DNA of 64,000 bases from Prevotella sp. (lineage in GTDB: Bacteria > Bacteroidota > Bacteroidia > Bacteroidales > Bacteroidaceae). The stretch lies in contig JAFRPY010000062.1 of NCBI GenBank assembly GCA_017428925.1, positions 1-64,000 on the forward strand, given 5' to 3'. Positions 17,774 through 27,232 of the stretch are shown piece by piece. The notes under the pieces are model-generated. The model worked only from the letters and a program-made list of their open reading frames with translations, had not been told where the DNA came from and did no database searches. Positions within the stretch are counted from its first letter, which is position 1; each line of letters begins with the position of its first letter. The position numbers and the translations under genes were made by a program.

Positions 17774-19102
17774 TTAATCTTCAATGTCGTATAGGAAATC
17801 GTTGTAGGGGTATTTCTGCACGTGCAGTTCGCGTACCTTCTTATATAAAGTGTTGCGCAGCTGTTCGATGTTAATCTTCTGACGGGCAGAAATGAAAATG
17901 GGGGGGAAGGTGTTGGGTGCCGACTTCGCGGTGTCGGTCTTGGCCATCCATGTGTGTTTCAGTTCCTCCAGCGTGACATTCTCCCGCGTTGGGGGAGTCA
18001 GGTCGTCGGGTTCTTTGTCCACCCATGTGTAGGCATCTATTTTGTTGAATACCATCATCATGGGTTTGTCGGCAGCATCTAATTCCTTCAGCGTCTGGTT
18101 CACCACCTGAATCTGTTCTTCGAAGTCGGGGTGGGAGATGTCCACCACATGGATGAGCAGATCGGCCTCGCGCACTTCGTCGAGCGTACTTTTAAACGAA
18201 TCGACAAGGTCGGTGGGCAGTTTCCTGATGAAGCCTACGGTGTCGGCAAGCAGGAAGGGAAGATTTTCTACCACAACTTTGCGAACCGTTGTGTCGAGCG
18301 TGGCAAACAGTTTGTTTTCGGCAAACACGTCGCTTTTTGCCAGCAAATTCATGATGGTGCTTTTCCCGACGTTGGTGTAGCCCACCAGTGCAGCACGGAT
18401 AAGCCGCCCACGATTCTTGCGCTGTGTGGTTTTCTGTTTGTCAATCTCCACCAGTCTTTGCTTTAGCAGGGTGATGCGCTGAAGTATGATTCGGCGGTCC
18501 ATTTCCAACTGAGTCTCACCTGGACCGCGAAGTCCTACGCTTCCTTTTCCGCCTCCTGAGCCTGATCCGCCACCTTGGCGTTCAAGGTGCGTCCATAGTC
18601 GCTGCAGTCGGGGCAGCATATAGCGGTATTGTGCCAGCTCCACCTGCGTCTTGGCATTGGCCGTCTGCGCACGCATGGCGAAGATGTCGAGAATCAGTGT
18701 GGTGCGGTCGAGGATTTTTACCTTCAATTCTTGCTCGATGTTCCGAATTTGCTTAGCTGACAGCTCATCGTCGAAGATAACCATGCCCACAGGCTGCGGA
18801 GGATTCTCCACCGCTTCACACTCGCCGTTCTCCAGCGCTTGTTCATAATCGTCGGCAGCATCCTCGCATTGCTTGATATATTGCTTGATTTCTTCGAGCT
18901 TTCCCTTTCCCACGTATGAAGTCTGGTTCGGTCCGTTCAACTTCTGAGTGAATCGTTTCACGGTGACGGCTCCTGCCGTGTCGGCCAGAAATTCCAGCTC
19001 GTCGAGATATTCCTTGGTCTTGGCCTCATTCTGCTGTTGTGTGATGAGTCCCACCAGCACGGCGGTCTCGGCCTTGACTTCGGATATTACGAATTCTTTC
19101 AT
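17774..19102 (-). CDS. hflX: Ribosome-associated GTPase HflX
   Basis: GTPase of 442 aa that binds the large ribosomal subunit and helps rescue or split stalled ribosomes under stress. The N-terminal glycine-rich HflX domain contains YVGKGKLEEIK. A helical linker carries the family-typical glycine-rich GGGSGSGGGKGSVGLRGPGE stretch. The G domain has G1 GYTNVGKST, G3 DTVGFI and G4 NKID. The length is typical of the family. A minus-strand -7 box (19129-19136) lies about 27 nt upstream of the ATG. Confidence 0.95.
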   Translation of the reverse strand: MKEFVISEVKAETAVLVGLITQQQNEAKTKEYLDELEFLADTAGAVTVKRFTQKLNGPNQTSYVGKGKLEEIKQYIKQCEDAADDYEQALENGECEAVENPPQPVGMVIFDDELSAKQIRNIEQELKVKILDRTTLILDIFAMRAQTANAKTQVELAQYRYMLPRLQRLWTHLERQGGGSGSGGGKGSVGLRGPGETQLEMDRRIILQRITLLKQRLVEIDKQKTTQRKNRGRLIRAALVGYTNVGKSTIMNLLAKSDVFAENKLFATLDTTVRKVVVENLPFLLADTVGFIRKLPTDLVDSFKSTLDEVREADLLIHVVDISHPDFEEQIQVVNQTLKELDAADKPMMMVFNKIDAYTWVDKEPDDLTPPTRENVTLEELKHTWMAKTDTAKSAPNTFPPIFISARQKINIEQLRNTLYKKVRELHVQKYPYNDFLYDIED

Positions 19103-19128
19103 TTATGGTTATTTGTTAATATTGGGGA

Positions 19129-19136
19129 CAAAGATA
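19129..19136 (-). promoter_or_regulatory. hflX promoter, -7 box
   Basis: Minus-strand TATCTTTG, 26 nt before the hflX ATG. Confidence 0.55.
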
Positions 19137-19306
19137 CGCATTCGCGGGCACAAATGCAAATTTTGGAGCGGCGAAAAACCGAGGAATTTTTATTTACTTT
19201 GTTGAGCTGGGAAAAAATGATGAAGAAAAAGCGTTTTGCCGTAAACGTTTTCGTAACTTTTTCGTTTTTTTTGTTTCAAAATTGATTTAAATCAAGATTT
19301 TATTCT

Positions 19307-19314
19307 TATCTTTG
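19307..19314 (+). promoter_or_regulatory. Orphan promoter, -7 box, upstream of a candidate small RNA
   Basis: TATCTTTG on the plus strand, with ATTG at 19281-19284 (22-nt spacing). No gene follows; an intrinsic terminator ends about 110 nt later. Confidence 0.5.
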
Positions 19315-19319
19315 CATCA

Positions 19320-19425
19320 GTTAAGACAAACAACATACTGATTTTCAGAATACATGCTACATAATACTAACTGCTAAGACATTTAATTAATGGAAATAGC
19401 TTCGACGTGATGTCGAGGCTTTTTT
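19320..19425 (+). ncRNA. Candidate small RNA of about 105 nt
   Basis: The segment lies between a plus-strand -7 box (19307-19314) and a clear intrinsic terminator (8-bp stem GCTTCGAC / GTCGAGGC, loop GTGAT, then a T-rich tract at about 19398-19425). It contains only very short reading frames (seven codons from 19351, six from 19390). It is probably a small regulatory RNA or a leader transcript that ends before nagB. No Rfam family was recognised. Confidence 0.45.
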
Positions 19426-19430
19426 TCTTT
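19398..19430 (+). terminator. Intrinsic terminator of the candidate small RNA
   Basis: The GCTTCGAC / GTCGAGGC stem is followed by TTTTTTTCTTTT. It lies more than 350 bp upstream of nagB. Confidence 0.7.
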
Positions 19431-19508
19431 TATTATGGTTGTCTGAACAGTCCGTTTTTGTTTCATCTAATGATGTTTCGACTTGCCTTATCGGTTTGTT
19501 CGAGTTGT

Positions 19509-19589
19509 AATTTCAATTAAATTACAGACCAATTTCAATTAAATTGCTCGGTAATTTCAATTAAATTGCTGACCAATTTCAATTAAATT
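19509..19589. repeat. 22-bp-period palindrome array B1 (four identical cores)
   Basis: The core AATTTCAATTAAATT occurs four times without change at 19509, 19531, 19553 and 19575. The 7-bp spacers are acagacc, gctcggt and gctgacc. The core is a 15-bp palindrome with one mismatched pair (positions 6 and 10). The array lies between the divergent hflX and nagB genes. Confidence 0.85.
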
Positions 19590-19590
19590 A

Positions 19591-19671
19591 CAAACAGAAT
19601 GAAGGGCTTTGGCAATTAAAACGATTGCTACTGCCAATCAGAATGATTGGAGAAAGCATGCCGTATGGTGT
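19591..19671. repeat. 22-bp-period palindrome array B2, decayed, adjacent to B1
   Basis: Cores lie at 19591 (CAAACAGAATGAAGG), 19613 (CAATTAAAACGATTG), 19635 (CAATCAGAATGATTG) and possibly 19657 (strongly degenerate), again with 7-bp spacers. The third core is a near-perfect palindrome. The array is in a different register from B1. Confidence 0.55.
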
Positions 19672-19746
19672 GGTTTTTCTCGTTGTCAGCAAGTTTTTTT
19701 TTGTTAATTTTTCGGCAGCGTTGATATAGGATAGGCAGATTATTCT

Positions 19747-19754
19747 TATTTTTG
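19747..19754 (+). promoter_or_regulatory. nagB promoter, -7 box
   Basis: TATTTTTG, 34 nt before the nagB ATG. A GTTG about 23 nt upstream is a weak -33. Confidence 0.5.
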
Positions 19755-19788
19755 CACCCAGATTTTTTTATTAAACAAAACAAACACT

Positions 19789-20574
19789 ATGAGAGTAATT
19801 ATTGAAAAGGATTATCAGGCAATGTCCCAGTGGGCAGCCGAGCATGTCATTGAGCGTATCAATGCTTTCAATCCGACCCCTGAAAAAAAATTTGTTCTTG
19901 GTCTCCCCACAGGTTCTTCGCCCGAGGGAATGTATGCAGCCCTGGTGAAAGCCAACAAGGAGGGCCGCGTCTCGTTCAAGAACGTGATTACATTTAATAT
20001 GGATGAGTATGTAGGACTTGCCGAAGACCATCCCGAGAGCTATCACTCTTTCATGGCCCGCAACTTGTTCGACCACATTGATATCGACAAGAAGAATGTG
20101 CACATCCTGAATGGAAATGCCGAAGACCTGGTTGCTGAGTGTGCCCACTATGAGCAGATGATTGCCGAAGCCGGAGGTATCGACCTTTTCATTGGCGGCA
20201 TCGGTCCCGACGGTCATATCGCCTTCAACGAACCCTTCTCTTCGCTCTCAAGTCGCACGCGACAGAAGACGCTGACCACCGACACCATCATTGCCAATTC
20301 TCGTTTCTTCGACAACGACGTGAACAAAGTGCCCAAGAGCGCACTCACCGTTGGTGTCGGCACCGTGATGGATGCCAAGGAGGTGATGATTCTGGTGAAT
20401 GGTCATCACAAGGCACGCGCCATGAAGGCAGCCGTTGAGGGTGCCGTTTGTCAGGAATGGACCATCTCAGCCCTGCAGATGCACCAACATGGCATTATCG
20501 TTGCCGACGAGCCGGCTTGCGACGAGCTGAAGGTGGCCACCTACAAATACTTCAAGGACATCGAGAAGAAGTAA
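19789..20574 (+). CDS. nagB: Glucosamine-6-phosphate deaminase
   Basis: Cytoplasmic NagB of 261 aa. It converts glucosamine-6-phosphate to fructose-6-phosphate and ammonia, feeding amino sugars into glycolysis. Hallmarks are [13 protein letters not shown] (phosphate loop), FNMDEYVGL with the catalytic Asp, [14 protein letters not shown] with the catalytic His, and the [13 protein letters not shown] segment. The length is normal. The gene stands alone with its own promoter and a strong terminator; nagA and transport genes are not adjacent. Confidence 0.96.
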   Translation: MRVIIEKDYQAMSQWAAEHVIERINAFNPTPEKKFVLGLPTGSSPEGMYAALVKANKEGRVSFKNVITFNMDEYVGLAEDHPESYHSFMARNLFDHIDIDKKNVHILNGNAEDLVAECAHYEQMIAEAGGIDLFIGGIGPDGHIAFNEPFSSLSSRTRQKTLTTDTIIANSRFFDNDVNKVPKSALTVGVGTVMDAKEVMILVNGHHKARAMKAAVEGAVCQEWTISALQMHQHGIIVADEPACDELKVATYKYFKDIEKK

Positions 20575-20604
20575 TGCCATTACAGCATACAGGAATCTTA
20601 CAGG

Positions 20605-20638
20605 GAAATCCTTCCGCTTCGGGAGGATTTCTTTTTTT
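20605..20638 (+). terminator. nagB terminator
   Basis: The stem GAAATCCTTCC / GGGAGGATTTC is followed by seven T residues, 30 nt past the nagB stop. Confidence 0.85.
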
Positions 20639-20744
20639 GTCTGTCTGGAATGTCATTAAGTAATCAAATGTATCATTTTGATGATTATTTTGGACAAAAG
20701 CAAAAAAGATATTGACGCCAGCAAGATTTTTCGGAAATTTTATT

Positions 20745-20752
20745 TACTTTTG
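20745..20752 (+). promoter_or_regulatory. GH97 gene promoter, -7 box
   Basis: TACTTTTG, 28 nt before the ATG at 20781. The -33 element is not clear. Confidence 0.5.
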
Positions 20753-20780
20753 TAGTCAAAATTAAAAACCTTTGAACCGA

Positions 20781-22763
20781 ATGAAGACAAGTATGATGAA
20801 AAGAACCTTTATGACGATGGCTTTAGTGCTGTCATTTTTCGTGGGTCGAGGACCGCTGTCGGCTTTTGCCGGGCATGTGACGGTGGCTTCGCCTGATGGC
20901 CGTCTCATGGTGACGGTAGAGAACATGAAGTACAGTGTGGAATACGATGGCTGTCAGGTGATTCAGCCTTCTGCCTTGGGCCTGAAGACGAGTGCGGGCG
21001 ATTTCACACAGGGCCTGCAGTATGTGAATTGCCATGAAAAAGCGATTTCCGAAGAATACGATATGCGCCAGGCAAAGGCTTCGCATATCAAGTATGAGGC
21101 CAACCAACTGGTGCTGGAATACAAGAATGCCGACGACCTTCGACTGCTCGTGACGTTTCAGGTGAGCAACAACGACGTTGCATTCCGCTATACGTTGCCA
21201 CGTCCGGCAAAAGACAATCCCAAGCGTGCCATCATCTATGGTGAGAGCACCGCCTTCAATCTTGCCGACGGGACGAAGACTTTCATCTGTCCACAGATTG
21301 GTCCTGAGACAGGATGGGAGAACACAAAGCCCAGCTACGAAGAGGACTACAAGGCTGAAGATGAGATGAAAGTGAAGTCGAGATTCGGCCGCGGCTATAC
21401 CTTCCCTTGCCTTTTCAAGACCACTCTGCCTGGTAGTGACAAGAAAAAGACTCCTTCCACATTCTGGACGCTGATTAGCGAGACGGGTGTTACGGGAGGC
21501 TACTGCGGAAGCCATCTGAGCGACTGGCAGGAGGGCGGATATACCATCAACTTCCCCGACAAGGGCGAGAACAATGGCTTCGGCTCGGAGTTTGCCACCA
21601 TATCGTTGCCCGGCTCAACGCCGTGGCGCACCATCACCGTGGGTTCGTCGCTGAAACCTATCGTCGAGACCACTGTGGCCTTTGATGTTGTGGAGCCGCT
21701 TTATGCTGCTTCCGAGGCCTATAAGGGTGGTCGCTATACCTGGAGCTGGCTCATCTGGCAAGACAACAGCATTAACTACGAAGACCAGGTGCAGTTCATC
21801 GACTTGGCATCGAAGATGAATATCGAATACTGTCTCGTAGACGCTGCTTGGGACCAGAACATCGGTCGCGACCGTATGGCTGAACTCTCGAAGTATGCAC
21901 AGCAGAAGGGCGTTCATTTGCTGTTGTGGTACAACAGTAACGGATTCTGGAACGATGCGCCCCAAAGTCCCCGCGACTGCATGCATACCGCCATTGCCCG
22001 CGAACGCGAGATGAAATGGCTGAAAAGCATCGGCGTGAAAGGCATCAAGGTGGACTTCTTCGGAGGCGACAAACAGCAGACGCTTCAGCTCTACGAAGAC
22101 ATCCTTTCCGATGCCAACCGCTACGGATTGCAGGTGATTTTCCACGGCTGCACCTTGCCGCGCGGATGGGAGCGTATGTATCCTAACTTCGTGGGCAGCG
22201 AGGCTGTGCTGGCCTCCGAGAACGTATTCTTCAGCGACCATCATGCTCGCCAGGAAGGTTTTGAACTCACGATGCATCCCTTCATCCGCAACACCGTGGC
22301 ATCGATGGACTGGGGCGGCGTCATCATGAACAAATTCATCTCGAAGGATAACAAGAGCCGCCACAAGCGATACACCAACGACATCTTCGAATTGGCAACA
22401 ACCATCACCAACCAGTGTGCCGTCAACTGTATTGCCATTCAGCCCAACAACCTCAGCGAGCTGCCTGAGTTTGAACTCGACTACCTACGTACCGTGCCTA
22501 CCACATGGGACGAAACTCGTTTCATCGACGGATATCCCGGCCGCTATATCGTTATGGCACGCCGTCATGGTTCCGACTGGTACATTGCCGGTCTTAATGG
22601 CACAGGCGAGACGTTGAGCCTCACGCTCGACTTGCCGATGCTCTCAGGAAAGACCTGCAACCTCTACATCGATGAGCAGTCGCTCAAGCAGATCAAGGTT
22701 GGCAAGAAAGGACAGGCAAAGGTCGTGATTCCCGCCATGGGCGGACTGGTCATCAAGCCTTAG
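20781..22763 (+). CDS. Glycoside hydrolase family 97 (alpha-glucosidase or alpha-galactosidase)
   Basis: Exported GH97 enzyme of about 660 aa. The ATG at 20781 or 20793 gives a signal peptide ending near SAFAG; the upstream TTG is less likely. The N-terminal beta-sandwich (about 30-290) is followed by the barrel with YTWSWLIW, EYCLVDAAW and GIKVDFFGGDKQQ, then a C-terminal sandwich. GH97 includes inverting alpha-glucosidases (SusB type) and retaining alpha-galactosidases. The Asp in KVDFF (about residue 425) lies where the retaining branch has its nucleophile, so retaining chemistry is the better guess. It is not beside susC/susD genes. Substrate is unproven. Confidence 0.9.
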   Translation: MKTSMMKRTFMTMALVLSFFVGRGPLSAFAGHVTVASPDGRLMVTVENMKYSVEYDGCQVIQPSALGLKTSAGDFTQGLQYVNCHEKAISEEYDMRQAKASHIKYEANQLVLEYKNADDLRLLVTFQVSNNDVAFRYTLPRPAKDNPKRAIIYGESTAFNLADGTKTFICPQIGPETGWENTKPSYEEDYKAEDEMKVKSRFGRGYTFPCLFKTTLPGSDKKKTPSTFWTLISETGVTGGYCGSHLSDWQEGGYTINFPDKGENNGFGSEFATISLPGSTPWRTITVGSSLKPIVETTVAFDVVEPLYAASEAYKGGRYTWSWLIWQDNSINYEDQVQFIDLASKMNIEYCLVDAAWDQNIGRDRMAELSKYAQQKGVHLLLWYNSNGFWNDAPQSPRDCMHTAIAREREMKWLKSIGVKGIKVDFFGGDKQQTLQLYEDILSDANRYGLQVIFHGCTLPRGWERMYPNFVGSEAVLASENVFFSDHHARQEGFELTMHPFIRNTVASMDWGGVIMNKFISKDNKSRHKRYTNDIFELATTITNQCAVNCIAIQPNNLSELPEFELDYLRTVPTTWDETRFIDGYPGRYIVMARRHGSDWYIAGLNGTGETLSLTLDLPMLSGKTCNLYIDEQSLKQIKVGKKGQAKVVIPAMGGLVIKP

Positions 22764-22786
22764 TCTTGTCATCAAGCAATAAAAGA

Positions 22787-22820
22787 GGTGGCTGCATCAA
22801 ACCGTGCAGCCACCTTGCTT
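22787..22820. terminator. Bidirectional terminator between GH97 and the DASS transporter
   Basis: A perfect 10-bp stem GGTGGCTGCA / TGCAGCCACC with an 8-nt loop is followed by a T-rich tract on the plus strand and preceded by an A-rich tract. Confidence 0.8.
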
Positions 22821-22846
22821 TTTATATATGTTTTACCTATGGAGAA

Positions 22847-24349
22847 TCAGATAAGGTGCATTTCGCCAAGGAAGAAGAGCAGGCCGTAGCCGAGCACCAT
22901 CGAGATAACGCCCATGATGATACCAATTTTCACCATGTCGTTCTGCTTTACCAGATTGGTGGAGAAGGCGAGGGCATTCGGCGGCGTAGAGATGGGGAGC
23001 ACCATGGCACTCGATGCTGCCACGGCAATACCGATGAGCACAGTGGGTGTGCCGCCGATGGCCGAGAGTTTGTCGCCCATGCCTGAGCATACCACGGCCA
23101 GAATTGGCATCAGCAGGGCTGCGGTGGCAGAGTTGGAGATGAAGTTGGAGAGCAGGTAGCAGATGATACCCGAGATAACCAGTATCACCATCGGCGACCA
23201 TGTGCCGAACGGAATGCTCTCCACGGCGTTGGCAGCCAGTCCCGAGGCATTCAGTCCATATCCCAGCGCAAAACCACCGGCAACCATCCAGATGACGCTC
23301 CAGTTGATTTCCTCGAGGTCGTATTTGTTGATAACACCCGTCAGCGCGAAGACAACGAACGGAATCAGCGCCACGGTGTACGAGTTGATGCCAGTGAGCT
23401 TGTCGGTCATCCAGAGCAGCACGGTGACGATGAAAGTCACGATGACCACCCACGTGTGGAAACCCTTCTTCATCGAGCCTTCAATTTCCAGGTTGACGGT
23501 CTTCTGCGAGAAGGGGAAGATGGTGCGCAGCAGCAGCCATCCGATGAAGAGCAGCACGAGCACCAGCGGCAGCATGAACATCACCCACTCGCCGAAGCCG
23601 AGGTTCAGGTTCAGTCCTGAGGGGTCGTTCAGGTATTTCAGGGCAATGGCATTCGGGGGCGTTCCGATGGGCGTTGCCATACCACCAAGGTTAGCGGCCA
23701 CGGGGATGGAAAGTGTCAGCGCGATACGACCCTTTCCTTCGGGCGGCAGTTGCTTGAACACAGGTGCCAGGAAGGTAAGCATCATGGCTGCTGTGGCCGT
23801 GTTGCTGACGAACATCGAGAAAACGCCTGTTATCAGGATAAAGCCCAGTAGCACGTTGTCCGACTTCGAACCGAAGGGTTTCAGCAAAACTTTGGCCAGC
23901 TGGGCATCAAGTCCAGTCTTCGAAGCGGCAATGGCAAGGATGAAACCGCCGATGAACAGCATGATGACGGGGTCGGCAAATGTGGCCATGATTTCTTTGT
24001 AGGGTAGGGGTTCGCCTGCACCTTCATACATCATCGGCTTGATGCCGCTCGTCGAAGTGGTCAGCAGCATGAGTCCGATAATGCCCACCGAGGTTGCCCA
24101 CGACGGCACTACCTCGAAAATCCACATCAATGTGGCGAAGGCGAAGATGGCAATGATGCGCTGCTGGATGACGGTCAGGTTCTGAATGCCGAACATATCT
24201 GCCGGTGCATTCCAGAGGAAGAGGGTTACGACAAGCACAATGGCTGCGTAAATGAGTTTCTTGAGAACTCTCTTTGGATCAACATGCTGCTCGCGACGGG
24301 CCTTGTGATAAGCCTCTACGAGGTGGAATCCTGTAAAAATCTTATACAT
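22847..24349 (-). CDS. DASS (SLC13-type) sodium/dicarboxylate or anion symporter
   Basis: Inner-membrane carrier of 500 aa with about 11-13 helices. The two inverted repeats each carry the DASS substrate- and sodium-site motif: SNTATAAMM in the first half and SNSATAALL in the second, each followed later by TPIGTPPNAI or ISTPPNAL. Such carriers import C4-dicarboxylates, citrate or sulfate with sodium ions. The SNT plus TPPN pattern is common to dicarboxylate members, so fumarate, malate or succinate is plausible. Specificity is inference. The gene has its own promoter and shares a terminator with GH97. Confidence 0.9.
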   Translation of the reverse strand: MYKIFTGFHLVEAYHKARREQHVDPKRVLKKLIYAAIVLVVTLFLWNAPADMFGIQNLTVIQQRIIAIFAFATLMWIFEVVPSWATSVGIIGLMLLTTSTSGIKPMMYEGAGEPLPYKEIMATFADPVIMLFIGGFILAIAASKTGLDAQLAKVLLKPFGSKSDNVLLGFILITGVFSMFVSNTATAAMMLTFLAPVFKQLPPEGKGRIALTLSIPVAANLGGMATPIGTPPNAIALKYLNDPSGLNLNLGFGEWVMFMLPLVLVLLFIGWLLLRTIFPFSQKTVNLEIEGSMKKGFHTWVVIVTFIVTVLLWMTDKLTGINSYTVALIPFVVFALTGVINKYDLEEINWSVIWMVAGGFALGYGLNASGLAANAVESIPFGTWSPMVILVISGIICYLLSNFISNSATAALLMPILAVVCSGMGDKLSAIGGTPTVLIGIAVAASSAMVLPISTPPNALAFSTNLVKQNDMVKIGIIMGVISMVLGYGLLFFLGEMHLI

Positions 24350-24445
24350 GCTACTCTTTGAATATAATAGTTAAAGTTATTTCTACCCTTGCCCCTTCCG
24401 CACCGTCTGATGCCCGCCAGCATCAACACCATGAAAAAGGACGTG

Positions 24446-24477
24446 CAAAATTAGTGAATTTCTATTGAATGAGCAAA
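24446..24477 (-). promoter_or_regulatory. DASS transporter promoter
   Basis: Minus strand: TTTG (24477-24474), 20-nt spacer, TAATTTTG (24453-24446). The leader is about 90 nt. Confidence 0.75.
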
Positions 24478-24507
24478 AAATAAGGCGAACAATTTTGCTT
24501 GTTCGCC
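24473..24507 (-). terminator. clpB-side terminator
   Basis: Minus-strand stem GGCGAACAA / TTGTTCGCC, then TTATTTTTTG. It overlaps the -33 region of the DASS promoter. Its distance from the clpB stop is about 180 bp, across REP-like repeats. Confidence 0.65.
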
Positions 24508-24534
24508 CTGTTTGCAAAACCGACTTTGCAAATT

Positions 24535-24671
24535 AGACCCACCCCCGGCCTACAGACCCACCCCCGGCCCCTCCCTATATGGAGGGGAGTAGATGGCTTA
24601 TACTGTAGCTTCCTCGCCTTTATGGTATTTGCTCCCTCCCTCATAGGGAGGGCGGGGGAGGGTCTGTAGGG
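24535..24671. repeat. Cluster of GC-rich REP-like repeats, copy 4
   Basis: Two direct AGACCCACCCCCGGCC units (24535 and 24554) lead into a CCTCC/GGAGG hairpin. An inverted partner lies at 24631-24671 (CCCTCCC/GGGAGGG then GGGGGAGGGTCTGTAGGG). About 40 bp separates the inverted halves. The paired layout resembles BIME-like REP doublets. Confidence 0.6.
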
Positions 24672-24686
24672 TTTGTTTTTTTATTT

Positions 24687-27188
24687 TTAATTCCTAAACA
24701 CCAACCCCTCGCCGAAACAGTCTACGATGATGGGCTTCTCGCGGTTCACATCGCCGGAGAGCAGTTTCTTCGACAGGTCGTTCAGCATATACTGCTGGAT
24801 GGCACGCTTCACGGGACGTGCGCCGAAGTCGGGATCGTAACCCACCTCTGCCAGATAGTCGATGGCCTGCGGCGTCACCTGCAGCTCCACGTCCTGCTCC
24901 TCCAGCATCTGCTGCACCTTCTTCACCTGCAGGCGCACCACGTCGGCAATCTGCTCCTTGGTCAGTTGCGTAAAGGTGATGATTTCGTCGATACGGTTCA
25001 GGAACTCCGGGCGCATAATCTGGTGCAGCCGCTCCAGCGTGGCGTTCGACGTCATGATGATGATGGTGTTCTTGAAGTTCACCGTGCGGCCCTTGTTGTC
25101 GGTCAGACGGCCGTCGTCGAGCACTTGCAGCAGCGTGTTGAACACGTCGGGATGCGCCTTCTCAATCTCGTCGAAGAGCACCACCGAGTAAGGCTTTCTG
25201 CGCACGGCCTCGGTCAGTTGTCCGCCTTCGTCGTAGCCGATGTAGCCCGGAGGCGCACCAATCAGTCTCGAGACGGTGTGCTTCTCCTGGTATTCAGACA
25301 TGTCGATACGCGTCATCATCGACTCGTCGTTGAACATATAGTCGGCCAGCGTCTTCGCAAGTTCCGTCTTACCCACACCCGTGGTGCCCAGGAAGATGAA
25401 CGATGCGATAGGCCGCTTCGGGTCTTGCAGTCCGGCACGGCTGCGTCGCACGGCATCCGATACGGCACTTATGGCCTCGTCCTGACCGATGACGCGCTTG
25501 TGGAGTTCCTCTTCCAGATGGAGCAGCTTGTCCTTCTCGCTTTGCAGCATGCGGCTCACGGGGATTCCCGTCCAGCGGCTCACCACCTCGGCAATGTCGT
25601 CGGCCGTCACCTCCTCGCGTATGAGCGGGTTGTCCGATTCGCTCGACTTCCCCGCGATGGCTGCAATCTGGTCTTCCAGTTCCTTCAACTTGCCGTAGCG
25701 AATCTCTGCCACCTTGGCATAGTCGCCCTCGCGTTCGGCGCGCTCAGCCTCGAATCTCAGTTGCTCGATGGTCTGCTTGGCCTGCTGCACCTTCTCAATT
25801 TGGGCCTTCTCGCTTTCCCACTTAGCGCGGAAGTTGTCTTCCTGCTCGCGCAGTTCGGCGATTTCCTTGTCCAGTTGTGCAATCTTCTCGGTGTCGTTTT
25901 CACGCTTGATGGCCTCGCGCTCAATCTCCAGCTGGGCCCTCTGGCGCGTGATGTCGTCTAGTTCCTCGGGCACCGAGTCGCGCTCCATGCGCAGCTTGGC
26001 AGCAGCCTCATCCATCAGGTCGATGGCCTTGTCGGGCAGGAAGCGGTCGCTGATGTAGCGCTCCGAGAGTTTCACGGCGGCTATGCAGGCATCGTCCTGG
26101 ATACGTACCTTATGGTGGTTCTCGTAGCGTTCCTTCAGTCCGCGCAGAATCGAGATGGCCGACAGCTCGTCGGGCTCGTCCACCATCACCGTCTGGAATC
26201 GGCGTTCCAGTGCCTTGTCCTTCTCGAAATACTTCTGGTATTCGTTCAGCGTGGTGGCACCTATGGCGCGCAGCTCACCTCTCGAGAGTGCGGGCTTCAG
26301 GATGTTGGCGGCGTCCATTGCGCCCTCCGATGCTCCAGCACCCACCAGCGTGTGGATTTCGTCGATGAAGAGGATGATGCGACCCTCGCTCTTGGTCACC
26401 TCGTTCACCACGCTCTTCAGTCGCTCCTCGAATTCGCCCTTGTACTTCGCGCCGGCAATCAGCTGACCCATGTCGAGCGAGAACAGCTGCTTGTCCTTCA
26501 GGTTCTCGGGCACGTCGCCGCGCACGATTCTTTGCGCCAGTCCTTCCACAATGGCCGTCTTACCCGTTCCCGGCTCACCAATCAGAATAGGGTTGTTCTT
26601 CGTGCGTCGTGACAGGATCTGCAGCACGCGCCTGATTTCGTCGTCGCGGCCGATCACGGGGTCAAGCTTTCCCGCACGGGCGTCTTCCACCAGATTCTTG
26701 GCATACTTCGACAGGCTCTGGTAGTTCTCGTCGGCGCTCTGCGTCTGCACCTTCTGTCCCTGCCTCAGTTCCTGGATGGCCTTCTCCGTGTCGGCGGTGT
26801 TCATGCCTGCATCCTTCAGAATGCGCGATGCCGTGGAGTTCACCTCCAGCAGCGCCATCAGCACCGGCTCCACGCTCACGAACTGGTCGCCCCATTTCTT
26901 CGAGATGTCCTGTGCCTTCACCAGCACCTGATTTGCCTCGTTCGAGAGATATGGCTGACCGCCCTGCACGCGCGGCAGGTGTTGCAGTTCGCTGTCCACC
27001 AGCTGGGCAATATGTCGGCTGTTCACTCCCAGCTTTTGGAAGATGAACGTCACCACGTCGGGGGCCTTTTCCATCACCCCCTTCAGTATGTGTACAGGCT
27101 CAATCACCTGTTGTGAGGCTCTTTGTGCCGTGTTCACGGCCTCTTGCACCGCCTCCTGTGCCTTGATTGTAAAGTTGTCGAGTGTCAT
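24687..27188 (-). CDS. clpB: ClpB disaggregase, short in the second AAA+ domain
   Basis: Hsp104/ClpB chaperone that pulls proteins out of aggregates together with DnaK. 833 aa. The N-domain is followed by AAA-1 with Walker A GEPGTGKT and Walker B LFIDEIH, the coiled-coil middle domain (about 400-525), and AAA-2 with Walker A GTTGVGKT and Walker [10 protein letters not shown]. The C-terminus has [10 protein letters not shown]. After the sensor-1 motif IIIMTSN (about residue 708) only ten residues ([10 protein letters not shown]) precede [10 protein letters not shown]. Family members usually have about 30-40 here, so 20-30 residues seem missing in frame. A perfect Shine-Dalgarno lies upstream, which is unusual for this phylum. 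Confidence 0.95.
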   Translation of the reverse strand: MTLDNFTIKAQEAVQEAVNTAQRASQQVIEPVHILKGVMEKAPDVVTFIFQKLGVNSRHIAQLVDSELQHLPRVQGGQPYLSNEANQVLVKAQDISKKWGDQFVSVEPVLMALLEVNSTASRILKDAGMNTADTEKAIQELRQGQKVQTQSADENYQSLSKYAKNLVEDARAGKLDPVIGRDDEIRRVLQILSRRTKNNPILIGEPGTGKTAIVEGLAQRIVRGDVPENLKDKQLFSLDMGQLIAGAKYKGEFEERLKSVVNEVTKSEGRIILFIDEIHTLVGAGASEGAMDAANILKPALSRGELRAIGATTLNEYQKYFEKDKALERRFQTVMVDEPDELSAISILRGLKERYENHHKVRIQDDACIAAVKLSERYISDRFLPDKAIDLMDEAAAKLRMERDSVPEELDDITRQRAQLEIEREAIKRENDTEKIAQLDKEIAELREQEDNFRAKWESEKAQIEKVQQAKQTIEQLRFEAERAEREGDYAKVAEIRYGKLKELEDQIAAIAGKSSESDNPLIREEVTADDIAEVVSRWTGIPVSRMLQSEKDKLLHLEEELHKRVIGQDEAISAVSDAVRRSRAGLQDPKRPIASFIFLGTTGVGKTELAKTLADYMFNDESMMTRIDMSEYQEKHTVSRLIGAPPGYIGYDEGGQLTEAVRRKPYSVVLFDEIEKAHPDVFNTLLQVLDDGRLTDNKGRTVNFKNTIIIMTSNATLERLHQIMRPEFLNRIDEIITFTQLTKEQIADVVRLQVKKVQQMLEEQDVELQVTPQAIDYLAEVGYDPDFGARPVKRAIQQYMLNDLSKKLLSGDVNREKPIIVDCFGEGLVFRN

Positions 27189-27190
27189 AA

Positions 27191-27200
27191 TTACCTCCTT
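27191..27200 (-). promoter_or_regulatory. Strong Shine-Dalgarno of clpB
   Basis: Minus-strand AAGGAGGTAA lies 2 nt before the clpB ATG. It is the only perfect anti-16S match noticed in front of a gene in this window and it fixes the start. Confidence 0.75.
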
Positions 27201-27232
27201 ATTTTTAATTTTTTATTCTACCCACAATCCTT

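Noticed and set aside
19509..19589. CRISPR array
   Set aside because: Units are 15 bp with 7-bp spacers, far below CRISPR sizes, and no cas genes are in the window.
24966..25961. 331-codon open frame on the plus strand
   Set aside because: It is antisense to clpB and composed of repeated His/Arg/Leu stretches typical of shadow frames.
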